Positions 1 through 12,314 of a stretch of DNA of 64,000 bases are shown in pieces. A program made the translations under genes and the position numbers. The notes below the pieces were generated by a model that was given only the letters and a program-made list of their open reading frames with translations, was not told the origin of the DNA and did not search any database. Within the stretch, counting starts at the first letter, position 1. Each line of letters starts with the position of its first letter. Source of the stretch: Axinella damicornis (taxonomy: Eukaryota; Porifera; Demospongiae; Axinellida; Axinellidae); assembly GCA_963931865.1 (NCBI GenBank), contig OZ007514.1:9457222-9521221 (forward strand). Direction: 5' to 3'.

Positions 1-31
1 CCAATATCCTTAGGATTGATTCGCTGGGCCG

Positions 32-177
32 TAGTCAACTGGTAGCATCAGCGGCGGCGCACCGAAAAAGAAGGCGTAGCATTCTGGGCACGTTCCCAGA
101 CGCCATAGTCAACTGGTAGCATCAGCGGCGGCGCACCGAAAAAGAAGGCATAGCATTCTGGGCACGTTCCCAGACGC
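32..177. repeat. 74-bp tandem duplication
   Basis: A unit beginning tagtcaactggtagcatcag occurs at 32 and again at 106, a period of 74 bases. The second copy ends at about 177 and differs by one g/a change. The short open frame over it on the minus strand is a by-product of the repeat. No function is visible. Confidence 0.9.
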
Positions 178-699
178 AGAGTATCGATAACTAGTAACAT
201 CGGAATCGATGACTGGAGTACGTCGAATGTTAGCACACGAGAATCAAGGTACATATATAGCTACGCATCTAGGCTTGAAGGTATTATCATTTTTTTGAAG
301 GGGAGCCAAAAAGTGGGGCGGCCATGGCCGCCCCGGCCGCCCCTATGGCGCCGGCCCTGTATTGCTACCAAGAAATTGGCAAGAAAACCATCCTAGCAAC
401 ATTATTATTATTACGAAACCCCTACCAAAATGCACCAGCACCAAGTAATTAGAAGCTTCAAAGCACAGTCTCCAATTTTATGCGTGGGATCAATACTCAC
501 TTCTCAATCGCATTAGCGCTTGTCTGTTCAACTTTTGCCACTTGGCACTAGGATTGCCAACATCAACGCACGAGCTAAAATACATCATGCAGAGACTAAT
601 CTTTGGGCCCGGGATCCCACTCACCAAAACTAGAGACTACTATGTCTATTGGGGAGCCGAATAATAAAGAAATCGTCACCGCCCGGAGAGACAAGTAAT
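178..699. other. No gene seen; GC-rich palindromic patch
   Basis: No convincing coding region. At about 300-356 there is a GC-rich run built from ggccatggcc- and ggccgcc-type palindromes after a short aaaaagtgg segment. A similar patch (aaaaagtgg followed by cggcc-rich palindromes) recurs near 18674-18727, so it may be a small dispersed repeat. Confidence 0.5.
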
Positions 700-838
700 T
701 TGGCAGTTCCTTGGTGCATTCAGTTGCTGGTACCTACTCCAGTAGGAGACTTGACTCAACCAAATTAGTAGGTGTTCTGAGATACCTCCGCAGCACCAAA
801 TACCTGCATTTCCTTTGTGAGGATAGTCCTTATAGCTA
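700..838 (+). pseudogene. Possible Copia-type pol remnant
   Basis: A short open stretch on the plus strand ends with GVLRYLRSTKYLHFL, which resembles the '(K/R)VLRYLKGT...GL' segment at the end of Ty1/Copia reverse transcriptase. The preceding residues fit the region before it only loosely, and the frame closes by about 838. No LTRs, integrase or protease were seen. If real it is a small decayed fragment. Confidence 0.25.
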
Positions 839-883
839 GATACGACTTACAGTGTACCCTAAAGAGTATAATTTCTTCATGAT

Positions 884-1046
884 AGGACCACCTAGTCTCG
901 GTACCAGACTAGGACCACCTAGTCTCGGTACCAGACTATTCGCGCACGGCGGAATAGTCTGGAAGACTGCCCATACAAGAGTGGTTCTGCGTGCACCCCA
1001 AAAGGGGTGCATGATAATAGTCTGGTACCGAGACTAAGGACCACCA
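884..1046. repeat. Foldback element with duplicated arm
   Basis: A 27-base unit containing agtctcggtaccagact is repeated directly at 884-910 and 911-937. Its reverse complement, aatagtctggtaccgagact, lies at 1016-1035, followed by ctaaggaccacc. A smaller palindrome (gcacccc/ggggtgc) sits inside at about 993-1010. This is the layout of a short foldback/MITE-like insertion. The open frame at 852-1037 is an artefact of it. Confidence 0.7.
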
Positions 1047-2997
1047 GTGAGTTGAGAGTAGGTCACTACAAATTGCTCAGTAGCACATGTACATGTAGCT
1101 ATGTAGTAGTTACATGCGTGACTCACTGAAAACTCTAGACCCGTTCACTGCAGTACACTCAGACACTGGGACACTAGCTGCATGCATGCACTGTGCATGT
1201 ACTGGGAACTAGTGCACGTGGTAGACTCTAATTAAAGCACAGTAATGAATATACTTAATTATTATTTATGAAGTCAACGAGGTACTACATGTAACTTATG
1301 TTGGCATTCATAACCATCCAGCTAGCACTCATTGGGCTATTCCATTAATAAAGGATACCCCCATTGACGAGTTAGCTATTTGCGTACCCCGGGAAAGAAA
1401 ATATGCCTTCTCCGTGACACCGTGCGACAGACGTTAGTATACGGAAATAGTATACGGAAATATGCAGAAAATTACAGAAAATGTACGGAGATTTACAACA
1501 GAATACGGATACTCGACGAATCCTCCGTGGGACAAATTAGTTACTCGTCAATGCGGGGCGGAGCCATATTTAATGGAATAGCCCATTGCATATCTACTGA
1601 AACCGATGATGTAAGTTGGCCTTTGAGGCAGATTCATAGCTCATTCTCCATATCAACTGAATGCATAGCTAGCTAGCTATACTCCTCCAGCTATCCACTA
1701 AAACCGACCTTAGACGCTGCTCCATTGCGTTATTCAATTAATTGAAATCACTACTGAGCAAGGGCCATAGCTAGACTCAGCCAAGTAGCTCAGTAGCTAG
1801 CTCAATAGAGTATTGACACCAACTATGCATCTCCCTATTCTGTTGTTGCAGAGCCTACGTCTAGTCTCTCACTTTCAGGGGCATAGCTAGGATTTTAGCA
1901 TGGAGTTAACCAAAAGCGCGCGGTGAAAACTAGCTAATACCAATTATTCATGAGTTAGCTAGCTAATTAACTAAAGTTATTTTCGCACAATTACTTCCGC
2001 AGTGCACGCAAACAGTTGCTCTCGAAATGCTACAGCAATATTCCGTGCCCTGACTGTCCCAGACTTGCAGCACTTTAATCGCGTTAGGAGTACGCCAACT
2101 CATAGTCAGCCAAGCTCTGGTCTCTGCTCGAACGTGCATCATACACGGTGTATGCAAGGATCTAGGACACGTACGTCATTATTCAGAAAAGCGAGGAGGC
2201 AGCTACCTCAATGCTAGCTATGCCCATGGCTTTACACCAAGTCGTGGGTGGAGGTATCCTGAGGACATGGCCGGAAGTGACGTTGAAGCTGAAAGGCTAA
2301 ATGGCTAAACAGATCAATTGTTCAACAGGCAGCAGCAACACAACAGCTGCAATACCAACTATGTGGTGACATTAGCTACCTGTAATGTCAACTGGCTAAC
2401 TGTAATGGCCCTGTAAATGGCCCTGGCTGATCCAGAGGGTGCATGAAGCTTCTATATTTTGGTGATGCAAATCGTAACGTTCAAAGCACCGAGTTATGCG
2501 AGTTTAAAGTTTGCACAATTTCTATACATTTATGCTGACATTAATTTAGTTTTGGAACAAAAGCGGTTTAATATGCATGCAACTTTCCCTGTGTGAGTTC
2601 TCGTATTAGCAAACTAGGCACCACCTGATCAGTTACACCCCCAGCTGAGCTAGGACTCCAGCACTGGACGTATAATAGAAGGAGAATTTATCCACCATCT
2701 TTGTATCGCTTTGTTGGTGACTAGAGCCATAGGCAGTAATCCACCAGTGGATGTACAGCATACTACATCTGTATAGGTTGACCCTCCACCCAAATGCTGT
2801 AATATTTTATGGAACATGTAAGCCTCAAGCATTTAGCCATATACCAGGTGTCAAAGGCCCAAGCCATGAATCTCAATTCCAGGGAAAATTATCTGGTATA
2901 GTGATATGTAATTGCTGACAGTGTATGAATACACTTCCAGCAAACTCAGCATACTTGGCCTCCTCCATGGACTTGGATTTACTGTTAGACCATCATA
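1047..2997. other. No recognised gene (downstream of NACHT exon)
   Basis: About 2 kb with short uninformative open frames and many tagctagc/catgtacatgta low-complexity runs. Because the NLR gene runs right to left, its leucine-rich-repeat exons would be expected here or beyond the left edge. I looked for LxxLxLxxN-like frames on the minus strand and found none. Confidence 0.5.
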
Positions 2998-4757
2998 TCA
3001 GCGTGGAACGTACTTTAGGTGAAGATGTCCTTCCACTCGTGCACCCACTGCTGGAGTACCACTGCACTCGAACAGCTCTTTCCACAGCAGGCTGATGCTA
3101 TAGTCATTAAGACTGCAATAGCTGAGGTGCACTTTGAATTCCCCACTGGTGGTCTGACACACACTGTTTAGGAAGTAGCCGACGGAGAGACAGTCAACGG
3201 GGCTAACAGATTCGCGGGAGAGATCCAATTCCCCATTCAGCTGCGAAGCAACGAACTTGCATAGTGACACATCTCGTGTTTCATATAGACAGCGCAGCAG
3301 TGATAACAGGAGAAGTACACTTTCCCTCTGTACAATTCTGGTCACAACGTTTCTCACTCCTTCACTCTGGAGTTTGGTGAATGCTGCATAGAACTGGAAC
3401 ACAGCCGCAAAACGAGGCTCTTCAAAGAGTTCAGCGAATATTTTCACCTGTTGTTCTGGTGAAGTCCTGGAAATGTGAAATGCAGCAAGCAGCTCCTGAA
3501 CTGATAGATGGAGGAAGCTGTATGATTTGGACTTCCCGAGGACTGTAAAGCTGTTCACAGCTTGAATCAAGCTGAGAGTGCTCAGTTCTGTTGGGAGATG
3601 GTACGACTGTAAATCTGCTTTTGAGAAAGTTGGTTTGTTTTCTATTGCACCATGGTAGGCCAGGGTACAGATGTTATTGAATGGCTCTTGGATGTCAGCA
3701 GGGAGGTCGTTCAGCGATGAAATGTCTGGGATCTCTTCTCCTTCTCCTGCCTGCCTTGTCAGGTGGCGGGTGATGCAGCAGAGAACCAATGACGTGAAGA
3801 CTCCATGAAGGGTGGTGGGGAGGGAGTAGTTTAGGGCAAGGAAAATGTGTACCACTATTGCTGCATTAAGCGGAAGGTAGCAGCTGGCTTCAATGACTGG
3901 CCGTAGCTTCAGGTGGTCTTCAAGCTTCTGCACAATCTGAGGTTTATGAACTGCTTCTGTGAAGTAGCGTTTCATTTCGGCTTGTTGAAATCCAACGATT
4001 TCAACTCTGGAGGAGGCGAAATGTCGTAGTTCAGCTGTTGCTATGGGTCGAGAGGTGATGATGAGTGTCCTTGAAGACATACCAAAATCTGCAGGTTGGC
4101 AGATGAGACATTTGATGATTGAAGCCTTGTGAAGACCTGGCGGGAACTCGTCCCAGCCATCAAGAACAAAGAGGACGTGCTTGCCATCACAATCTTTGAT
4201 TGCAGATATAACCTCCTCAGGTTTAGGTCCACGATCAGTCTCAGACAAAATGTTTGCTAATGTGGTTGCTGACTGGATATCTAAGTCCCGCAGTTGCATA
4301 AAAATAATCATCACAAATTCCTGAAACAGCTCTCCTGCTCCCCACTTCTGACAGATGTGCCAGGCCAGGGTACTTTTTCCGGCACCAGGTGCACCTTCAA
4401 TCAAGATTACGTTTCTTTTTTTGTCAGGTTTGACAATGTCTTCCAATTTCACCTCCGTCTTCTTACGCATTACACCCGCGACATCCCCACGAAGTAGAAG
4501 CCTTGAACACTCTTCGTCACGTAAATAATTAGTCTCCTGTTCAATCATGGCTAGGTTGAAGACTTTATGTGTAGGTGGAGGGGGCCACTGGAGGGAGACA
4601 CTGGGGATTTCGGTTTGGTATTTTCTTCTGAGGTATTCAGCGTACTTGCTAAGAATGCCTTTCGATTTTGGAACATTTGTTTTGGAATAGACTTGTACCG
4701 GTTGGGGAGTTTGTTGGCTGCTTCTCATGCCAGGGTGTTGACCGATATCTTGAGTCT
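2998..4757 (-). CDS. NLR-type protein, NACHT exon
   Basis: A large exon encodes a NACHT ATPase, the nucleotide-binding oligomerisation module of NOD-like receptors. Counting from the internal Met at 4728, the P-loop is GAPGAGKST (residues 112-120), the Walker B region is FVLDGWDE (187-194) and the sensor-1 strand is LIITSRP (222-228). A helical winged-helix-type region follows. Upstream of that Met the frame stays open to a good acceptor (tgcag before 4757) in phase 1, matching the phase-1 ends of the Death and linker exons to its right. The C-terminus starts an LRR-like segment (SYCSLNDYSISLLWKELF) and then stops; a donor gtacgt at 3008-3013 could instead end the exon at 3014. No LRR was found further on. 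In NLRs this module senses or signals in cytosolic innate immunity; the ligand cannot be inferred. Confidence 0.88.
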
Positions 4758-4903
4758 CTGCAGGTATTCAGAAATACATGAGAGATTTTGTGTTACAGTT
4801 GCCTTGCATGTAACACTTATAAAATTGCTATCAGTCAGGTAGAGGGACACCATTTGCAGCACTATGTCATTAGTTGCATAATAAGAGTAGATACGGCTCC
4901 TCT

Positions 4904-5555
4904 ATCAATACATTAAGATTTTACGTGTCTGTGTGTCTGTGTGTCTGTCTGTGAGTGACGGAAGTGGGATGTTCGTGGGGCGGGACTAGACTATAGTGAC
5001 GCGCGACCTTCGTACTTTAATTTATTTACTGAACCTCGAACTCCGTGAAGAATGTTCGAGAACATTGCCATTGGGCCCGGGGCATGGAATCCAGTATGCA
5101 GGGAGATGGGGACGCAATCGGGCGAGCAGCAGTTTGAACCTCGAACTCCGTGAAGAATGTTCGAGAACATTGCCATTGGGCCCGGGGCATGGCATGGGCT
5201 GGAATCCAGTATGCAGTCGGGGAGCAGCAGTCGAAGGGGACGCAATCGGGCGAGCAGCAGTTGAAGCGGACGCAATCGGGGAGCAGCAGTCGAAGCGGAC
5301 GCGATCAGCTGATCGTGAAAGCGGCGAGCAGCAGCTGAAGCGGGCGCAATCGGGGAGCAGCAGCTGGAGGCGGAGGCAAACGGGGAGCAGCAGTGGAAGC
5401 GGATGCCGCAATCGTGCCCGCGAGCAGCAGCTGAAGTTTACGCAAGCGGCGAGCAGCAGCTGAAGCGGACGCAATCGGGGAGAAGCAGCGCCGGATTACG
5501 CACGGTAGGCGAACAAGGGGGAAGTAGCTGAGCGAGCGAAGCGAGCTCAGCTACT
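4904..5555 (+). mobile_element. VNTR composite repeat, copy A
   Basis: Layout left to right: tcaatacattaagatttt, a tgtctg-rich run, a unique stretch with gacgcgcgacctt, two copies (about 5033 and 5136) of a segment reading cctcgaactccgtgaagaat, a VNTR of roughly 27-30-base units containing gcggacgcaatcggggagca (about 5222-5480), then a tail with cggattac and gaagtagctgagcgagcgaa. The same modules in the same order recur near 19.3, 23.7/25.8 and 30.1 kb, and inverted at 46.9 kb. It lies in the intron between linker and NACHT exons. Open frames over it are repeat artefacts. Confidence 0.75.
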
Positions 5556-5966
5556 TGTAATAATTATGTAATCAGTGTCCAGCGGCAGCCCTACCCCATT
5601 GCCACACCCTCAGCAATTGCCTTCTCCCCACAGTCATGCCCCCTACTCTCTGCAAGTGTCATAGCACACACTCCCACCTCCCACCTGGAGCCTTACAGCG
5701 AGTGTCATTTTATTGTGCCACAAATAAAAATCTTGCCTGGATGGGAATGTTGCATTCTGTGATGTTTGCATGCTGAAGAATCAGTGAAGATCCATGCTCG
5801 GGCAGATTATTCCAGCTTTTCCACCTATTATTCTTTCATTTGATTCCCCTAAACCTTCCCATTATTCCCATAATCTAGTACCTATTATTTCTCGAATTAT
5901 TCTCAATTCGGGCAGCGAAAGATGCTCAACAGTGACCTAACTTCAACATTGGAGGAGTATCCTTTC

Positions 5967-6261
5967 CAATGTTGTTTTAGTTATCTAAAACTGAAATAGT
6001 TTAGTTTTTGGTTTTAATTAGGTAGAAGTCGCATTGTTTAGTTTAGTGTTAGTTTTAATTACTAAATCTCAAAAGGGTTAGTAAAGGCTCTTTTAGTTTT
6101 AGTAACCACCACTTTTGGGTGATTTTAATATTAGTTTAGTTGTAGTTTTAATTAACAGGCTGAGACAGTCCTCATTTTAGTTTTAGTTTTAATTACTAAA
6201 GTGAAATATGCCATACTAAAATGCATTTTAGTTTTAGTTTTAGTTAACTAAAACAACATTG
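5967..6261. mobile_element. hAT-like MITE, 295 bp (copy a)
   Basis: AT-rich element with inverted ends caatgttgttttagtta / taactaaaacaacattg and an interior made of ttagtttt repeats. No coding capacity. The clean 8-bp target duplication seen at the 29569 copy is not preserved here; only a partial ccttt match flanks it. The identical copy at 10758-11052 arises from the tandem duplication. Confidence 0.85.
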
Positions 6262-7197
6262 CCTTTGATGTGTACCATTCATGGTTTGCAAACGTTTGAT
6301 GTATCCATGGTTTGATCGTATATTCACGCCAAATGTCTGAAATACTAGCGTACTGCAAAAGCTTTTTTCCATTGATATGCATGTACAACAAGAAGTGCCC
6401 AATACAGCACTTAGCTACCCCGTGCATGCAGCAACAACCGTCTGCATGTAATTTTGAAATCAAGGTGTAGTTTTGTTTGATAATTTGGACAGGAGGCGAA
6501 ATCCTTGATTTTCACAGCTCTTCGTACAACTGTCATTTCTGAGGTACATACAAGTCATTATTTTTCCATTTGTAGCTAACGTATGCAGTGCAATGAAAGG
6601 CTGGGAGCATTCCTAGTTAACCCAAACTGCTGTCCACTAACAACATACTGACAGACTGACTGACAGACACAGCAATCACTCTACCCCTCACTGCGCAAGC
6701 AAAGTGATATAGCAGACTGCCAGACCTATAATGCTGCAAATTGGGTCCCCTACAATAAGTAGTTTGGTAGTAGAATGACCTCTCAACTACATCTAGTCAC
6801 TGATCAAAACCAGAGTTACACCCCATGAACACTCAGACTATTGTGACAACTACTAGTAGTAGTATTGCTCTCAGTAGAAGAGCAAGTTACGTTTTCTGAA
6901 CTATGGTGGACATGACGTATGCTGCAGTAAGCAAGACATCCTGCTATGCCAGCTCACATAGTCACCCTCCAAGCGATGCATACCGTCTGCTCACACTTCC
7001 TGTTAGAGATGCACGCAAGCAGACATTGCTGGTGCTGGCTCACTTGAGGCCCTCATGTGAAAGGTTGCTGTTCATGTTTACAAAGCAAGAGGAACGTTTT
7101 GTGAGAGAGAAGCACACAACCCTCGCAATGAAGTGGTTATAGTGAAGATCAGCAGCCACATCCCTGGTGAATGGTTTCTTCGATTAAGCACTATTAC

Positions 7198-7274
7198 CAG
7201 ATAGTGGCATGGTGGCTAATATGATGGGGACAACAGGTCCACCAAGATCTTCACCGTGGCTATCGGTAGAGGTA
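7198..7274 (-). pseudogene. Possible decayed third linker exon
   Basis: On the minus strand a cctgcag acceptor and a gtaata donor bracket 77 bases whose 3' part (ending CTATCTG) resembles the ends of the two linker exons. Read in the phase the gene needs (phase 1) it hits TAG. It could be a dead paralogue of the linker exon or an alternative terminal exon adding about 20 residues. It is duplicated at 11989-12065. Confidence 0.2.
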
Positions 7275-7523
7275 CTGCAGGACTCCTTGCTTTAATGTGT
7301 TACGTGCTATGAAGGTAAACCACTTATATACCTTTAACGACATCCTTCAACAGGCAGAGAGTGAAAGAAGAGAGCAAGAAATTATTTTTGAATAGACTGA
7401 ATGGTCATTGTACTCCCAATTTACAGCATGTTCACATGGTATGGGGAAGGAGCCATTGAGCAAGTAAACAGGCTATGACTTGAAAATGAGCAATGTTGAG
7501 AAAAGATGTAGACCAAAACTCAC

Positions 7524-7619
7524 CAGACACCTTAGCTGTTCCGGGGTCATGGGCTCCTCTCATGCTTGGAGCCTGGTACAAACCGCCCCTTTTCCCCCTG
7601 CCTCTTGGCGACCATCGTA
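7524..7619 (-). CDS. NLR gene linker exon C (copy 1)
   Basis: A 96-base exon on the minus strand, bounded by acceptor ttatttgcag and donor gtgagt, phase 1 at both ends. It encodes a basic Gly/Pro-rich peptide (SPRGRGKRGGLYQAPSMRG..., ending GTAKVS). It is homologous to the exon at 8202-8294. It follows the Death exon in transcription order and would splice in frame to the NACHT exon at 4757. No named domain; probably a flexible hinge. Confidence 0.55.
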
Positions 7620-8026
7620 CTGCAAATAACAGAGAATAGTTATGCAAGTCTTCACTGCAGTGCCTATAATAGGTTCTTAAGTTTCTATACAATGTATACA
7701 TGCACCTGATTGTGGGGCTTTCTAGGGATGCATAGCTACACGCAGTACAATAGGTTTTGACGAGGTGGATAACTGGCAGGAGGTGGTTTGTGGTACACAG
7801 CTTCACATTGAAATGGTTGCTTCCATTTAGCTGCTCCAGGCAATCTCTCAATTGCAAACACATCTCTAGTTAGACATAGCCTGACAGGCCTCTTGGCAGT
7901 GACGTCAGACAAGATGCAGAAGTACAACGTCGTACACATCTACATATGGTACATGTAGGCACTGAGCAACAAACTGAAAAAAGGGGCACGAGTGAATCAC
8001 TAAGTAGCACAAGATATAGGATGTAA

Positions 8027-8625
8027 AAGAATTCTTCGGACAATACAAAGTGCAAACAGCATTCAATCACACTTCACTGTCTCTATATTGGATTCAATAG
8101 AAGTGGATAAACAGGAGCAACAAGACACTATATGTGACTAGGAGCTACATGAAACTGAGTAACAAAACTGAACGATGTGGGGCTGGATGTGAATCACTAA
8201 CCAGACACCTTACCCATTCTTGTTGGGTTGGGGGCCAATCCCACACTGGAGGCCTGGGGAATATTGCCCTTTCCTTCTCCCCTACTCAGTGGCGCTGATG
8301 ATGTGGAAAATAGAGAAGATATGTAGCTAAGTCTTCACTACAGTCTAAACTGTTCATCAGTGGCAAAATTCTTCCTTAAATAGCTAACACCTCCTAATTA
8401 AGACACTAACATGTAGGTATTGTCAAACTCTTTCATAGTTTGTGGATATTAGGACATCCTATGCTAGTGGTAGTACAAGACATGGGATTTAAAAGAATTC
8501 TTTGACAATACAACGCACAAACAGCATTCAAACACACTTCACTGTCTCTATATTGGAGTCAATAGAAGTGGATAAACTGGAGCAACAAGACACGTACTCT
8601 GTGACTAGGAGCTACATGCAAGTTA
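8027..8625. repeat. About 135-bp direct repeat pair
   Basis: Segments near 8027-8165 and 8491-8625 share long runs, for example cacttcactgtctctatatt and ggagcaacaagacac, about 464 bases apart. The second copy lies just beyond the 3' end of the Death exon and the first lies between linker exons. Together with the homologous linker exons this suggests an older local duplication of an exon-plus-intron block. It is repeated at +4791. Confidence 0.8.
8202..8294 (-). CDS. NLR gene linker exon B (copy 1)
   Basis: A 93-base minus-strand exon between an acceptor ending catcatcag and a gttagt donor, phase 1 at both ends. It encodes PLSRGEGKGNIPQASSVG... ending MGKVS. Its end and overall composition match exon C at 7524-7619, so the two are tandem homologous exons. 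It joins the Death exon in frame (split codon A|CG). Expression is unproven. Confidence 0.55.
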
Positions 8626-8645
8626 ATGTGCTCCTTTCAACTTAC

Positions 8646-8936
8646 TGGTATGATTCTTTCCTATGGTCTCTGCTAGAGCACAGTCATTCCCTCCAATGGG
8701 GTCTCCCACCGCTTGGACCAAAAATCGCCACGATGGATGGCCATACTTCTGGAACCTATAGTTTTTGCATACCCATTGAAACAAGGCCTCCCGAAGGCAC
8801 TTGCCAGGGTTGCCCCGGTGGGTTTCATCAATTGTTTTTTCTTCAGCATGTGACAGCTTCAGAGCAAAACACAGATCTGACCACTTTGCCCGAAGGGTGT
8901 GCACTGCAGCATACACATCATGCAGATCATCTTCAG
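8646..8936 (-). CDS. Death-domain exon of NLR gene (copy 1)
   Basis: A 291-base minus-strand exon, acceptor ctatacttgcag, donor gtaagt, phase 1 at both ends. It encodes about 97 residues with the Death-domain pattern: EDDLHDVYAAVHTLRAKWSD, then LCFALKLSHAEEKTIDE, the NPGKCLREALFQWV helix, HPSWRFLVQAV and a final LAETIGKNH. Death domains recruit adaptors by homotypic binding and are common N-terminal modules of animal NLRs. A Met upstream in the open frame (8991) is probably intronic because the acceptor sits exactly at the domain start. It could also belong to a separate Death-only protein. Confidence 0.8.
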
Positions 8937-9397
8937 CTGCAAGTATAGAGAAACATTCCAATCGTGGATGTAACAGGGTGGGTACAGTCATTCACTGGAC
9001 TTGCTGGTCCACATCATTAATATGCACTTGAGTGGTAATTACCAGGAACCTTATTGTTACTATATTTGAGGTCAGCTTTATTAAGGTGAGCCACGGGGAG
9101 CCCAACCACTTACACATTGAGAGGGTGATTTTCTCTGAGTAGTGGAATGCAGGGCTTTGTAGAGTGACTCTGAGATAATGCAAATGTTGAATCATTTTTC
9201 ATCATGAATCAACAAGGTCAGAGACCACTCTTGGACCTATCTCTTCGATCGCTAGGGTGATGGTGGCTAGTTAACAATGTGGATAGTGAGAGGCCCACAG
9301 AGACAATAACATCAGAGTGAGCAAGAAAGGAGTATTGACAACAGCAACTTCTTCATGTGCCGACCAGTTGCGCAGTTACATGACAGTCCTAAATCCC

Positions 9398-9573
9398 AGC
9401 CTCGTTCCCAGGCTCCCACTTGCACAAGCAGTGACAAAATATAGCTACGTGTGCAAGGAGCCTGGGAATGAACTTACCCAAATCCAGTTCCGGTTGCTAT
9501 AGTCAGAGCATGATAATGTTACTTGATATCACTCCTAGCGTCGTTCCCGTGCCAGCCCGCGGGAACGAGGCTA
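9398..9573. repeat. Two short cctcgttccc foldback pieces
   Basis: At about 9398-9468 agcctcgttcccaggctcc is mirrored by ggagcctgggaatgaac. At about 9541-9573 gcgtcgttcccg is mirrored by cgggaacgaggc. Both belong to the TAGCCTCG foldback family seen at 30242, 32140, 59504 and 63488. Identical copies occur at +4791. Confidence 0.6.
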
Positions 9574-10757
9574 TAACACTCCATGTTCTGCTTAGGCACT
9601 TGCTCAGGCTAGCCATGCAATGTCCAGCATTCTGCTAGTAATTGAAACTAATCGCAATATAATTGTGCAATAATTCACTCCTATGATTGTGAAATGATCT
9701 GCAGTGGTGAACATTGAAAGGTATCATGGTATGAGTACAAGTGGCCCTTGTTACAATGGTATTCCTGTATTCAGATGGGTTCTAGAATTCATTAACCAAT
9801 ATAAGACGAATTATGGGGAATTTAAGTTAATGGCCAGAAATTTTAATGCCTTTGCATAAAACTAGAAAGGTATGTAGTCACACGTGATATTGCTCACACA
9901 TGTACATTTGTAACTACAAGAACGTACAGCATGCTGAAAGAGCAATGAATGCTGCGTATGACAAAGGCGGCCACCGCAGTAGAACAACTGTACATCCCTT
10001 TGTACGTGCAAGTGTGATTGGAATGAAATTCATCTTTTGAGTTACATTCCAGGATGATTCACTGAGGTGTAGGTGTGACCCCAAAACCTCATGCTATCAT
10101 CAGACGAGATGGGCCACACTTTGTTGGTCATAATATTATTCCAACAAATTTTGTATGCCTTTTCTTGCGAACAAAGGGAACTATTCAGAGCACCATCAGT
10201 GGTCAGAGGTGCTTCTCCGCTCTGGCCATCACGTAACAAAAAAAGTAACTTTGTTTGAGTTCTCAATCATCAAACTAAAACCGTCAGCAATAATTTTCCG
10301 TAGCATACAGTGTGGTGCCAACAGCCAATTAATAATTTCCTTCAGCAGCTCCATACGCCCTTACCCCAGCTCCATACGCTCCTACCCCATTGCCACACCC
10401 TCAGCAATTGCCTTCTCCCCACAGTCATGCCCCCTACTCTCTGCAAGTGTCATAGCACACACTCCCACCTCCCACCTGGAGCCTTACAGCGAGTGTCATT
10501 TTATTGTGCCACAAATAAAAATCTTGCCTGGATGGGAATGTTGCATTCTGTGATGTTTGCATGCTGAAGAATCAGTGAAGATCCATGCTCGGGCAGATTA
10601 TTCCAGCTTTTCCACCTATTATTCTTTCATTTGATTCCCCTAAACCTTCCCATTATTCCCATAATCTAGTACCTATTATTTCTCGAATTATTCTCAATTC
10701 GGGCAGCGAAAGATGCTCAACAGTGACCTAACTTCAACATTGGAGGAGTATCCTTTC

Positions 10758-11052
10758 CAATGTTGTTTTAGTTATCTAAAACTGAAATAGTTTAGTTTTT
10801 GGTTTTAATTAGGTAGAAGTCGCATTGTTTAGTTTAGTGTTAGTTTTAATTACTAAATCTCAAAAGGGTTAGTAAAGGCTCTTTTAGTTTTAGTAACCAC
10901 CACTTTTGGGTGATTTTAATATTAGTTTAGTTGTAGTTTTAATTAACAGGCTGAGACAGTCCTCATTTTAGTTTTAGTTTTAATTACTAAAGTGAAATAT
11001 GCCATACTAAAATGCATTTTAGTTTTAGTTTTAGTTAACTAAAACAACATTG
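10758..11052. mobile_element. hAT-like MITE, 295 bp (copy b)
   Basis: Copy of the 5967-6261 element carried along in the 4,791-bp tandem duplication, with the same ends and the same interior. Confidence 0.85.
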
Positions 11053-12314
11053 CCTTTGATGTGTACCATTCATGGTTTGCAAACGTTTGATGTATCCATG
11101 GTTTGATCGTATATTCACGCCAAATGTCTGAAATACTAGCGTACTGCAAAAGCTTTTTTCCATTGATATGCATGTACAACAAGAAGTGCCCAATACAGCA
11201 CTTAGCTACCCCGTGCATGCAGCAACAACCGTCTGCATGTAATTTTGAAATCAAGGTGTAGTTTTGTTTGATAATTTGGACAGGAGGCGAAATCCTTGAT
11301 TTTCACAGCTCTTCGTACAACTGTCATTTCTGAGGTACATACAAGTCATTATTTTTCCATTTGTAGCTAACGTATGCAGTGCAATGAAAGGCTGGGAGCA
11401 TTCCTAGTTAACCCAAACTGCTGTCCACTAACAACATACTGACAGACTGACTGACAGACACAGCAATCACTCTACCCCTCACTGCGCAAGCAAAGTGATA
11501 TAGCAGACTGCCAGACCTATAATGCTGCAAATTGGGTCCCCTACAATAAGTAGTTTGGTAGTAGAATGACCTCTCAACTACATCTAGTCACTGATCAAAA
11601 CCAGAGTTACACCCCATGAACACTCAGACTATTGTGACAACTACTAGTAGTAGTATTGCTCTCAGTAGAAGAGCAAGTTACGTTTTCTGAACTATGGTGG
11701 ACATGACGTATGCTGCAGTAAGCAAGACATCCTGCTATGCCAGCTCACATAGTCACCCTCCAAGCGATGCATACCGTCTGCTCACACTTCCTGTTAGAGA
11801 TGCACGCAAGCAGACATTGCTGGTGCTGGCTCACTTGAGGCCCTCATGTGAAAGGTTGCTGTTCATGTTTACAAAGCAAGAGGAACGTTTTGTGAGAGAG
11901 AAGCACACAACCCTCGCAATGAAGTGGTTATAGTGAAGATCAGCAGCCACATCCCTGGTGAATGGTTTCTTCGATTAAGCACTATTACCAGATAGTGGCA
12001 TGGTGGCTAATATGATGGGGACAACAGGTCCACCAAGATCTTCACCGTGGCTATCGGTAGAGGTACTGCAGGACTCCTTGCTTTAATGTGTTACGTGCTA
12101 TGAAGGTAAACCACTTATATACCTTTAACGACATCCTTCAACAGGCAGAGAGTGAAAGAAGAGAGCAAGAAATTATTTTTGAATAGACTGAATGGTCATT
12201 GTACTCCCAATTTACAGCATGTTCACATGGTATGGGGAAGGAGCCATTGAGCAAGTAAACAGGCTATGACTTGAAAATGAGCAATGTTGAGAAAAGATGT
12301 AGACCAAAACTCAC

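Noticed and set aside
4991..5474. Ser/Ala/Leu/Cys-rich frames on both strands (also at 25749-26262 and 30186-30626)
   Set aside because: They are translations of the VNTR composite repeat in several frames, with no gene structure.
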